From the NCBI GenBank assembly GCA_023423605.1, contig JAFAFF010000172.1:1-6827 (forward strand): a stretch of 6,827 nt of DNA, given 5' to 3'. The notes beneath the pieces are model-generated. The model was not told the DNA's origin and did not search any database. It saw only the letters and a program-made list of their open reading frames with translations. Source of the stretch: Pseudomonadota bacterium (GTDB taxonomy: Bacteria; Pseudomonadota; Gammaproteobacteria; Xanthomonadales; Xanthomonadaceae). The translations under genes were made by a program, and so were the position numbers. Shown here piece by piece: positions 1-6,827 of the stretch. How positions within the stretch are numbered: position 1 is the stretch's first letter; each line of letters begins with the position of its first letter.

Positions 1-52
1 TCGCCTTCTTGCAGGTATCGCAGTTCTTCAAACCGTGGACGGTGGTGCTCAT
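1..52 (-). CDS. ArsC/Spx-type YffB-like protein, N-terminal fragment
   Basis: Only the first 17 codons are inside the window; the gene continues past the left edge. The peptide starts MSTTVHGLKNCDTCKKA. The block G-[IL]-K-N-C-D-T-x-K-K-A is the start of the thioredoxin-fold ArsC-like family and matches my recollection of E. coli YffB. Here the position after T is Cys, giving a C-x-x-C pair (C11, C14) as in Spx/MgsR-type members, where E. coli YffB has one Cys. The family includes glutaredoxin-dependent arsenate reductases, but most YffB-like members have no proven substrate, so arsenate reduction should not be assumed. The start ATG is preceded by a short AGGG, close to the ATG, as a weak ribosome-binding site. 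It follows the upstream gene by 37 nt on the same strand, so it is probably the next operon cistron. In E. coli yffB adjoins dapE. Confidence 0.8.
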   Translation of the reverse strand, partial: MSTTVHGLKNCDTCKKA

Positions 53-89
53 GACCCTATGCAATGCAGGAAAACAGAGCGCCAGAATC

Positions 90-956
90 TCACAACAGGC
101 GTTCGGACACGACCCGGAACGCAACCCCTGGCAGGCGGAATGCCAGTGCCTGGCTGGCCGTGGCACCCAGCGCCTGCAGGCGCGGGCAGTCCAGCGCACC
201 AGTCAGGCGCAGCGGCTGCAGCGTGGCCACATCCACCGGCAGGTCGATGCGCGTGGCCGCCCAGCGCCCATCGCAGGTCCGCGCGATGGCCTGGTCCTGG
301 CAGGTGAGCAGGCGCAGCAGCGCGGCCTGCCCAGCGAAGGCCGGCAGCCAGTCATGGACGTGCCAGTCGGCATCGGCGGTCCACTGCACGGTCAATGACG
401 GCGCGCTGCCCTGCCCGCCGTCGATGCAGGTGCGTCCGCCGCCATCGGCTCGCACCTCATGCACGAAGCGCGCGGACAGGTGTGGCTGCATGGCATCGCT
501 GAAGGCGCGTGCGCCGGCCACGAACGCCAGCTGGTCCATCACGTTGCGGTCGAACAGCACCACCGGCGTGCCGTCCGGGTCGTCGTCGCGGCGCAGGTAC
601 CAGCGCCAGTTGCTCTGCAGTGGTGAGGGCATCAGCGCGCGCAACGGCCCGGCGGCACGTGGACCGAAGTTGCCGTGGCGGTAGCTGAGGATGGTGTAGG
701 GCGTGCGCCCCGCATGGGTCACGTAGTGATGGCCAGGCGGCGGCAGCGGTGCGTGCCGCACATCGATCCACCAGTTCAGGTAGACCACATCGCGTACATC
801 ACTGACCAGCGCCGGCATCGGCCAGCGCCTGGACAGCGCCCGGCGCAGGCGTGTCCAGCAGCGGGCGTGCAGCAGGTGCGGCAGCAACCGGCCGGCCACA
901 TGGCCGGACGGATGCTGGTAGATCGCAGACTGCGCCAGGTCTTCCGGCGCAGCCAT
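90..956 (-). CDS. conserved-looking hypothetical protein, 288 aa, coupled to dapD
   Basis: I do not recognise this protein with confidence. The ATG lies 2 nt after the dapD stop (TGA-CG-ATG), which suggests translational coupling and decides the start; the same frame is open upstream only as a shadow of dapD. No clear ribosome-binding site is visible. The first 45 residues are basic and alanine-rich, with no convincing signal peptide or membrane helix. M47 is a possible later start. From about residue 56 the composition becomes protein-like and aromatic: VVYLNWWIDV (57-66), PPPGHHYVTHAGRTPYTIL (72-90), SYRHGNFGPR (91-100), SPLQSNWRWYLRR (111-123) and PVVLFDRNVMDQLAF (131-145). The C-terminal half has further W and D residues and ends RVVSERLL. 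The SNWRWY block and beta-rich look faintly recall the YqjF/DUF2071 family, but this is a weak guess. Its place between dapD and a yffB-like gene is an addition relative to what I know of E. coli. Confidence 0.8.
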   Translation of the reverse strand: MAAPEDLAQSAIYQHPSGHVAGRLLPHLLHARCWTRLRRALSRRWPMPALVSDVRDVVYLNWWIDVRHAPLPPPGHHYVTHAGRTPYTILSYRHGNFGPRAAGPLRALMPSPLQSNWRWYLRRDDDPDGTPVVLFDRNVMDQLAFVAGARAFSDAMQPHLSARFVHEVRADGGGRTCIDGGQGSAPSLTVQWTADADWHVHDWLPAFAGQAALLRLLTCQDQAIARTCDGRWAATRIDLPVDVATLQPLRLTGALDCPRLQALGATASQALAFRLPGVAFRVVSERLL

Positions 957-958
957 CG

Positions 959-2040
<1,082 letters not shown>

Positions 2041-2041
<1 letters not shown>

Positions 2042-4677
2042 CAGGGGGTATCTCCGGCATTTCGTTCGGGGTCCAGGCAAGCGAGCATCGCATCCTGCAG
2101 CTGCTGCCTGGCAGTTTCATCCAGGGGGAGGTCGTGCTCATCGCTGATCACGAAGGTGTCTTCGGCGCGCTCGCCGAACGTGGCGATGCGCGCATCATGC
2201 ACGCGCAGGCGCTGGTTGCGCAGCACCGAGGCGACATCGGCAAGCAGGCCCGGGCGATCAGGCGCCACCAGGCTGAAGCGGGTGCCGTTGCCCTCGCCGG
2301 TTTCATCGCGGAACTCCAGGCGCGGCGCGAAACGGAAATGGCGCAGCTGGCGTGGAATGGCGCGGCGCGAGGGACGCAGGCGCGCCAGGTCCCCGGCCAG
2401 GGCTTCGCGCAGCGCTGCCTCCAGGCGTCCGGGATCGCCATCGGCGAAGCTGTCGGCGGGATTGACTTCGAAGGTATCGAAAATGGTGTCCGACGGCCCA
2501 TCCAGCACGCGCGCGCGATGGGTGCCATAGCCCTTGCGGTCCAGGGTCATCACGATGGCCGCGAACAGGCCGTCGCGATCGGGGGAATGCACGAAGACTT
2601 CCAGTGCCGGATCGTCCGGTGCGATCGGGCGCACCTTCACCAGCGTCTGCCCGGGCCTGACCGGCACCAGCGCGGCGGCCTGCCAGGCCAGCTGCTCCGG
2701 TCGCAGGCGGATGAAGCCCTCGTCGGGCATCACCGCGAACTGGCGGTCGATGGTGGCATCGTCATAGCCCTGTTCGCGCACCAGCTGGCGCACGTAGGCA
2801 CGCGCCTCGGCGACCCGTTCGGCGGCGGGCAACGGAGGCTCCAGGCCTTCGCGCAGCGCACGCCGGGTAGCGAAGTACAGGTCGGCCAGCAGCCGGTCCT
2901 TCCAGGCATTCCACAATTTCGGGCTGGTGCCGGCGATGTCCGCGCAGGTCAGCAGGTAAAGGTAGTCCAGGCGGTCGCGACTGCCCACCAGGCTGGCGAA
3001 GCGATGGATCACGCCCGGATCGGAAATGTCCTGCTTCTGCGCGGTCACCGACATGCGCAGATGCTGCTCCACCAGCCAGGCCACCAGCCCGGTGTCGGCG
3101 GCACTGAGTTCCAGCGCCTCGCAGAACACGCGCGCATCCACGGCACCGAGCTCGCAATGATCTCCGCCGCGCCCCTTGGCGATGTCGTGAAACAGGCCGG
3201 CAAGCAGCAGCAGTTCGGGCCGGCGCAGGCGCGGCCATACCTCGTGGGCGATGGAAAACCGCTCGGCCGCGCGGCTGCTGGCGAAGCTGCCGATGTTACG
3301 CAGCACCATCAGCGTATGCTGGTCCACCGTGTAGACATGGAACAGATCGAACTGCATGCGCCCGCTCACCTGCGCGAACGCGGGAATCCACTGCCCCAAC
3401 ACGCCCACGCGCGCCATGCGCGAAAGCGTGTCCACCGCCCGCGGGCCACGCAGCAGGCCCAGGAACTGCTGGCGGACGGTGGCACCGGCACGCTGGAAGT
3501 CCGGCAACTGCGGCAGCGCTTCGGCCAGCGCGCGCGCGGTCAGCGAATGCAGCCCACGCACCTGCGGATTGTTCGCCCAGCTGGCGAACAGCGCGAATAC
3601 TTCACCGACATCATCGTTGGGCCACGCCGGGTCGTTCGCTGCCAGGTAACCACGGCGCAGCGAGAATCCGACCGTCAGCGGTTCCGGAACGGCCTCGCCA
3701 TCGAACTGTTCCTCGAACCGCTGCAGCAGGCGATCGCTTATGCGGCGCACCACGGACGCGGCGCGGTAGAAGCCCTGCATCATCTTCTCGACGCCCAGGC
3801 TTTCGGCGTCGTCCTGGAATCCCAGGCGGGCGGCCAGGGCCTTCTGGTAATCGAAACGCAGGCGCTCCTCCGCCCGTCCGGCCACCAGGTGCAGCCCATA
3901 GCGCAGGCCCGCCAGCACCGCACGTTCGCGCTGCAGCGCGGCAGCTTCATCGGCACCCAGGTGACCCAGGCCGACCAGCGCCTCCATGTCGCGCACGCCG
4001 AACGCCCGCAGCGCCATCCAGCCCAGCGTGTTGATGTCGCGCAGGCCACCGGGACCATCCTTCAGGTCCGGCTCCAGGTTGTCGGCGGTGTCGTCGAAAC
4101 GTTCGTGGCGCGCGCGCAACTCGTCCAGCTTGGCCTGGAAGAACTCGCGTGGCGGCCACAGGCTGCCGTCGTCCACGGCACGCCGCAGCGCCCGGCGTGC
4201 CTCTTCCGCGGCCAGCAGCGGGCGCGCTTCGATGAGCGCGGTCATCACCGTCTGGTCGGCGGCGGCATCCCGGCACTGCTGCAGCGAACGCACGGCATGG
4301 CTGACCGGCAGTCCGCAATCCCACAGCAGCGCGAAGAAACGGGCAAGGGCCGTCTCATGCTGGTGCTGCCGCTCCGGTTCGCCCAGTACCAGCACGTCGA
4401 TATCCGAATGCGGAAACAGCTCGCCGCGGCCATAGCCGCCCGAGGCGAACAGCGACAATCCGCCATCGGCGGGCACGCAGCGCTGCCAGGCCAGGCGGAT
4501 CAGATGATCGGCCGCGCGCGCGCGCAGCGCCAACAGGCGCTCGATGTTGTCACCCTGGTCGAAACGCCGGTGCAGCCGCGCATCGGCCTGCTGCAACGCC
4601 TGGCGCGCGGCCGCGGCCCAGTCGGCATCGGTGACCTGCGCCGCCGGCGTGTCCAGCAACGAACCCGCCGGCAGCAT
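2041..4677 (-). CDS. glnD: bifunctional PII uridylyltransferase / uridylyl-removing enzyme
   Basis: GlnD senses glutamine and adds or removes UMP on PII proteins (GlnB/GlnK), setting glutamine synthetase activity and nitrogen-regulated transcription. The product is 878 aa (E. coli 890). Order of domains: nucleotidyltransferase with the signature GGYGRGEL (80-87) and metal-binding SDID (91-94); a linker with [11 protein letters not shown] (204-214); [11 protein letters not shown] (446-456) leading into the HD hydrolase domain with [13 protein letters not shown] (495-507), H497-D498 being the HD pair; then two C-terminal ACT domains, starting near residue 693 ([15 protein letters not shown]) and 801 ([15 protein letters not shown]), which bind glutamine. 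All key motifs are intact. The ATG at 4677 lies 2 nt after the map stop; the frame is open further upstream to 4758 but that part overlaps map and does not resemble GlnD. The stop overlaps the dapD ATG by one base. No separate promoter is evident, so it is probably cotranscribed with map and dapD. Confidence 0.97.
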
Positions 4678-4679
4678 GC

Positions 4680-5456
4680 TCAGGCGACCTGCGATTCGCC
4701 TGGCGACAGCGTCAGCACGTCCACGCCGGTCTCGGTGACCGCGATCATGTGCTCCCACTGCGCCGACAGCTTGCGGTCCTTGGTGACCACGGTCCAGCCA
4801 TCCGGCAGCACCTTGTTGTAGCGGGTGCCTTCGTTGATCATCGGTTCGATGGTGAAGGTCATGCCGGGCTGCAGCACCAGGCCCTGGCCCGGACGGCCGT
4901 AATGCACCACCTGCGGCTCATCGTGGTAGACCTTGCCGATGCCATGGCCGCAGTATTCGCGCACCACGCTGAAGCGCTCGCTTTCGGCGTAGCTCTGGAT
5001 GGCATGGCCGATATCGCCCAGCGTGGCGCCCGGGCGCACCGCGCGGATGCCGCGCCACATTGCTTCGTAGGTGGCTTCCACCAGCCGCCGCGCCATCACC
5101 GACGGCGTGCCGACGTAGTACATGCGGCTGGTGTCGCCGTGCCAGCCGTCCTTGATCACGGTGACGTCGATATTGACGATGTCGCCGTCCTTGAGGACCT
5201 TGGCCTCGCTGGGAATGCCGTGGCAGATGACGTTGTTGACCGAGGTGCATACGCTCTTGGGAAAACCGCGGTAGCCGACATTGGCCGGCACGGTCTTCTG
5301 CACGTTGACGATGTGGTCATGGCAGATGCGGTCCAGCTCTTCGGTGGTGACACCGGGCTTGACGAAGGGGGTGACGATGTCCAGCACTTCGCTGGCCAGC
5401 CGCCCGGCCTCGCGCATCATCTCGATTTCCTGGGGGGTTTTCAGATTCACGCTCAT
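4680..5456 (-). CDS. map: type I methionine aminopeptidase
   Basis: This enzyme removes the initiator methionine from nascent proteins with small second residues. The 258-residue product follows E. coli MAP (264 aa) so closely that the numbering agrees: metal ligands D97 (in NIDV), D108 (in GDTS), H171 (in GHGIGK), E204 (in TIEP) and E235 (in QWEH), plus the substrate-side H79 (in ICHG). The protein begins MSVNLKTPQEIEMMREAG, the usual N-terminus, so the ATG at 5456 is chosen over the in-frame upstream ATG at 5528, whose added 24 residues do not resemble the family. No good Shine-Dalgarno precedes the ATG (only GGCGGC), and a GATAAT box sits 6 nt upstream, suggesting a leaderless message. It is the first gene of the minus-strand operon and diverges from rpsB, as in E. 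coli. Confidence 0.98.
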   Translation of the reverse strand: MSVNLKTPQEIEMMREAGRLASEVLDIVTPFVKPGVTTEELDRICHDHIVNVQKTVPANVGYRGFPKSVCTSVNNVICHGIPSEAKVLKDGDIVNIDVTVIKDGWHGDTSRMYYVGTPSVMARRLVEATYEAMWRGIRAVRPGATLGDIGHAIQSYAESERFSVVREYCGHGIGKVYHDEPQVVHYGRPGQGLVLQPGMTFTIEPMINEGTRYNKVLPDGWTVVTKDRKLSAQWEHMIAVTETGVDVLTLSPGESQVA

Positions 5457-5462
5457 GCCGCC

Positions 5463-5491
5463 ATTATCGCCGATCCGGCGGCAATGCTGAA
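5463..5491 (-). promoter_or_regulatory. predicted promoter of map-glnD-dapD operon
   Basis: On the minus strand, GATAAT (5468-5463) is a five-of-six match to the sigma-70 -10 box. A poor -35 candidate, TTCAGC (5491-5486), lies 17 nt upstream. With standard spacing transcription would start at about 5456, the A of the map ATG. The weak -35 and lack of experimental data keep this tentative. Confidence 0.5.
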
Positions 5492-5553
5492 CGGGTCGAC
5501 CGGCCACCGACAGCCCCGGTTCGGCCATCGCTTCCCGCAGCGCACCCGGCCGA

Positions 5554-5583
5554 TTGCGCCGGCGGCCCCGGCCCCGCTATAAT
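5554..5583 (+). promoter_or_regulatory. predicted sigma-70 promoter of rpsB-tsf
   Basis: A perfect TATAAT (5578-5583) is preceded by TTGCGC (5554-5559) with an 18-nt spacer. The predicted start is near A5590. The stretch between the -10 box and the start is CACCGG, a GC-rich discriminator of the kind found in promoters of translation genes repressed by ppGpp. It is the only consensus -10 box I see in this strand of the intergenic region. Confidence 0.75.
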
Positions 5584-5589
5584 CACCGG

Positions 5590-5817
5590 ATTCCCTGCCG
5601 CACCCTGCGCGGGAAATCGTCCACGCCGGACGTCACCGGCGAATCCACACCCATCGTCCCGATCCGTGCCGGGGTGCCCCTGAGGGGGTTCGGCCACGGA
5701 GACGATGGGGAAGCCCAACCCCGGAACCATCAAGCGCGCCCGCGCCGTCCCGCACACTTCCCGCGGGCGCCCTTCAGGGGCAACGGAGCACGCCGGTTCC
5801 ACCACAGGAGTAGTGCA
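5590..5817 (+). promoter_or_regulatory. structured rpsB leader (candidate S2 autoregulatory RNA)
   Basis: This is the predicted 228-nt 5' untranslated region. Hairpins seen directly: 5591-5615 (TTCCC/GGGAA with inner CGCA/TGCG); 5618-5632 (CGTCC/GGACG) or alternatively 5624-5641 (CGCCGG/CCGGCG); a long irregular stem 5650-5709; and a 9-bp stem 5736-5744/5762-5770 (GCGCCCGCG/CGCGGGCGC) with a 17-nt loop. The ribosome-binding site AGGAG (5806-5810) lies 7 nt before the ATG and appears unpaired. In E. coli the rpsB leader, also seen as the tff/t44 RNA between map and rpsB, mediates repression of rpsB-tsf by S2. The position matches exactly; sequence homology to that RNA is not tested here. Confidence 0.65.
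5650..5709 (+). promoter_or_regulatory. long irregular hairpin in rpsB leader
   Basis: The lower stem is nine perfect pairs, CCCATCGTC (5650-5658) with GACGATGGG (5701-5709). After a 5'-side bulge CCGA (5659-5662) it continues with TCCGTG (5663-5668) pairing CACGGA (5695-5700). Past a bulged C5694, CC/GG (5669-5670/5692-5693) extends it. The tip can form CCCC-TGA-GGGG (5677-5687). It is too far from an ORF end, and lacks a T tract, to be a terminator; it is most likely the core of a regulatory leader. Confidence 0.7.
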
Positions 5818-6627
5818 ATGCCCCAGATCACCATGCGCCAGATGCTGGAAGCCGGCGTCCATTTCGGCCACCAGACCCGCTACTGGAACCCCAAGATGGC
5901 TCCGTACATCTTCGGCGCCCGCGGCAAGATCCACATCATCAACCTGGAAAAGACCGTCCCGCTGTTCAACGATGCGATGAACTTCATCTCGTCGGTGGCC
6001 CAGAAGCGCGGCACCATCCTGTTCCTGGGCACCAAGCGCAGCGCCCGCGAATCCATCCGCGAGGAAGCCGAGCGTTGCGGCATGCCGTTCATGAACCAGC
6101 GCTGGCTGGGCGGCACCCTGACCAACTTCCGTACCGTGAAGCAGTCGGTCGCCCGCCTGAAGGAACTGGAAGCCGGTGAAACCGACGGCACCTTCGACAA
6201 GCTGGTCAAGCACGAAGTGCTGGGCCTGCGCCGTGAGCGCGACAAGCTGGAAGCCTCGCTGGGCGGCATCAAGGACATGAACCGCCTGCCCGACGCGATC
6301 TTCGTCATCGACATCGGCCACGAAGACATCGCCATCAAGGAAGCCAAGAAGCTCGGCATCCCGGTGATCGCGGTGGTGGACACCAACTACAACCCGGAAC
6401 TGGTCGATTACGCGATCCCGGGCAACGACGACGCCATCCGCGCCGTGCAGCTGTACGCCCGTGCCGCCGCCGACGCCGTGCTGGAAGGCAAGGCTGCCGC
6501 TCCGCACGCCGCCACCGTGCGCGAGGAAGAGTTCGCCGAAGCCCCGGCCGCCGATGACGCCAAGCCGGCCCGCCGCGCTCCGGCCAAGAAGGCTGCTGCC
6601 GACAAGGCCGGCGAAGCCCAGGCCTGA
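5818..6627 (+). CDS. rpsB: 30S ribosomal protein S2
   Basis: S2 joins the 30S subunit late, near the head-body junction, and is needed for S1 binding. The 269-residue product aligns along its length with E. coli S2 (241 aa): [20 protein letters not shown] (6-25), [18 protein letters not shown] (31-48), [10 protein letters not shown] (95-104), DGTFDKL (123-129), [13 protein letters not shown] (148-160), [15 protein letters not shown] (162-176), [10 protein letters not shown] (181-190) and [11 protein letters not shown] (200-210). The tail beyond about residue 229 is longer than in E. coli and rich in Ala, Lys and acidic residues (for example [16 protein letters not shown], 254-269). AGGAG 7 nt upstream fixes the ATG at 5818; the frame is open upstream to 5554 but that part is non-coding leader. 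Codon use is strongly biased, as expected of a highly expressed gene. It is cotranscribed with tsf and probably repressed by its own product through the leader. Confidence 0.98.
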   Translation: MPQITMRQMLEAGVHFGHQTRYWNPKMAPYIFGARGKIHIINLEKTVPLFNDAMNFISSVAQKRGTILFLGTKRSARESIREEAERCGMPFMNQRWLGGTLTNFRTVKQSVARLKELEAGETDGTFDKLVKHEVLGLRRERDKLEASLGGIKDMNRLPDAIFVIDIGHEDIAIKEAKKLGIPVIAVVDTNYNPELVDYAIPGNDDAIRAVQLYARAAADAVLEGKAAAPHAATVREEEFAEAPAADDAKPARRAPAKKAAADKAGEAQA

Positions 6628-6637
6628 TCCAGGCTGC

Positions 6638-6660
6638 GGTGGGCGCCCTGCGCGCCCACC
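6638..6660 (+). promoter_or_regulatory. rpsB-tsf intergenic hairpin 1
   Basis: Nine perfect pairs, GGTGGGCGC (6638-6646) with GCGCCCACC (6652-6660), and a 5-nt loop, starting 10 nt after the rpsB stop codon. TCCCCTGC follows, with no T tract, so this is not a classical terminator. It may be a 3'-end protecting or processing stem, or one part of a partial attenuator between rpsB and tsf. Confidence 0.6.
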
Positions 6661-6670
6661 TCCCCTGCAT

Positions 6671-6685
6671 GCCGCCCCGGGCGGC
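6671..6685 (+). promoter_or_regulatory. rpsB-tsf intergenic hairpin 2
   Basis: GCCGCC (6671-6676) pairs with GGCGGC (6680-6685) around a 3-nt loop. It sits between two larger stems in the 126-nt rpsB-tsf gap. No T tract follows. Being short and GC-rich in GC-rich DNA, it could arise by chance. Confidence 0.4.
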
Positions 6686-6704
6686 TGACAGGGCCATGTC
6701 ACAC

Positions 6705-6739
6705 GGGCCGGCCACCATGCCGGCCCAACCCCTTTCTTT
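6705..6739 (+). terminator. possible attenuator before tsf
   Basis: GGGCCGGC (6705-6712) pairs perfectly with GCCGGCCC (6719-6726) around a 6-nt loop. Six bases later comes the interrupted T run TTTCTTT (6733-6739). This resembles a weak intrinsic terminator that would let part of the transcripts reach tsf, 14 nt further on. The gap between stem and T run and the interrupting C argue for partial termination at most. Confidence 0.35.
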
Positions 6740-6753
6740 CGTGAGGTAATCCC

Positions 6754-6827
6754 ATGGAAATCACTGCTTCCCTGGTCAAGGAACTGCGCGAGCGCACCGG
6801 CGCCGGCATGATGGAGTGCAAGAAGGC
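6754..6827 (+). CDS. tsf: elongation factor Ts, N-terminal fragment
   Basis: EF-Ts exchanges GDP for GTP on EF-Tu. Only 24 full codons are present before the right edge: MEITASLVKELRERTGAGMM followed by ECKK. The pattern xITAxLVKELRERTGAGMMECKKA is the hallmark N-terminal EF-Ts UBA-like domain. A good ribosome-binding site, TGAGGT (6742-6747), precedes the ATG by 6 nt. It is 126 nt downstream of rpsB in the usual rpsB-tsf order, and is likely transcribed from the rpsB promoter, modulated by the intergenic hairpins. Confidence 0.97.
   Translation, partial: MEITASLVKELRERTGAGMMECKK

Noticed and set aside
4511..4525. Alternating CG run in glnD
   Set aside because: It could in principle favour Z-DNA, but it simply codes for an Ala/Arg stretch (ALRARAA) of GlnD with GC-rich codons and has no sign of independent function.
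4749..5582. A 277-codon plus-strand frame opposite map
   Set aside because: It mirrors map, with all five metal ligands on the other strand, and its own translation is His/Asp/Ala-rich without family features.
5707..5722. GGGG/CCCC pairing just after the long leader stem
   Set aside because: It has four pairs only, competes with the much stronger 9-bp stem 5650-5658/5701-5709, and is expected by chance in this composition.
5554..5817. In-frame upstream extension of rpsB
   Set aside because: It includes the promoter and leader hairpins, and AGGAG fixes the start at 5818, where the standard S2 N-terminus begins.
5705..5980. Possible 91-codon upstream frame in the rpsB leader
   Set aside because: Its ATG lies only 2 nt after GGAGA and inside the 9-bp stem of the long leader hairpin; it runs out of frame through conserved rpsB codons and encodes an Arg/Ser/Thr-rich sequence. 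I treat it as non-coding.

Overview
The window (about two thirds G+C) looks like a chromosomal core region of a gammaproteobacterium of the Xanthomonadaceae, most like Stenotrophomonas or Xanthomonas. This rests on the protein sequences, the high-GC codon use and the gene order; I could not run a search, so the genus is an inference. The block map-glnD-dapD facing away from rpsB-tsf is also found in E. coli. Nothing here looks mobile: I see no insertion sequences, CRISPR arrays, tRNA or rRNA genes.

Left part (1-5456) is one tight minus-strand operon, read right to left. It runs map (methionine aminopeptidase), 2-nt gap, glnD (PII uridylyltransferase), 1-nt TGATG overlap, dapD (tetrahydrodipicolinate N-succinyltransferase with an unusual Lys/Ala-rich N-terminal extension), 2-nt gap, an unrecognised 288-residue protein, 37-nt gap, and the first 17 codons of an ArsC/Spx-type YffB-like protein that runs off the left edge. 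In E. coli yffB sits next to dapE, so dapE may follow outside the window. The operon links N-terminal protein maturation, nitrogen sensing and lysine/peptidoglycan precursor synthesis.

Middle (5457-5817) is a 361-base divergent control region. A GATAAT box lies exactly where a leaderless map transcript would be expected. On the plus strand a perfect TATAAT drives rpsB and yields a predicted leader of about 228 nt. The leader holds several strong hairpins and an 8-bp long-range complementarity. Its position matches the E. coli rpsB leader (tff/t44), through which ribosomal protein S2 represses its own synthesis.

Right part (5818-6827) holds rpsB (S2, with an Ala/Lys-rich C-terminal tail), a 126-nt intergenic stretch with three GC-rich hairpins, and the first 24 codons of tsf (EF-Ts). 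I found no wholly new system. The best leads are the rpsB leader architecture, the DapD extension, the likely leaderless map start and the uncharacterised gene in the dapD operon.
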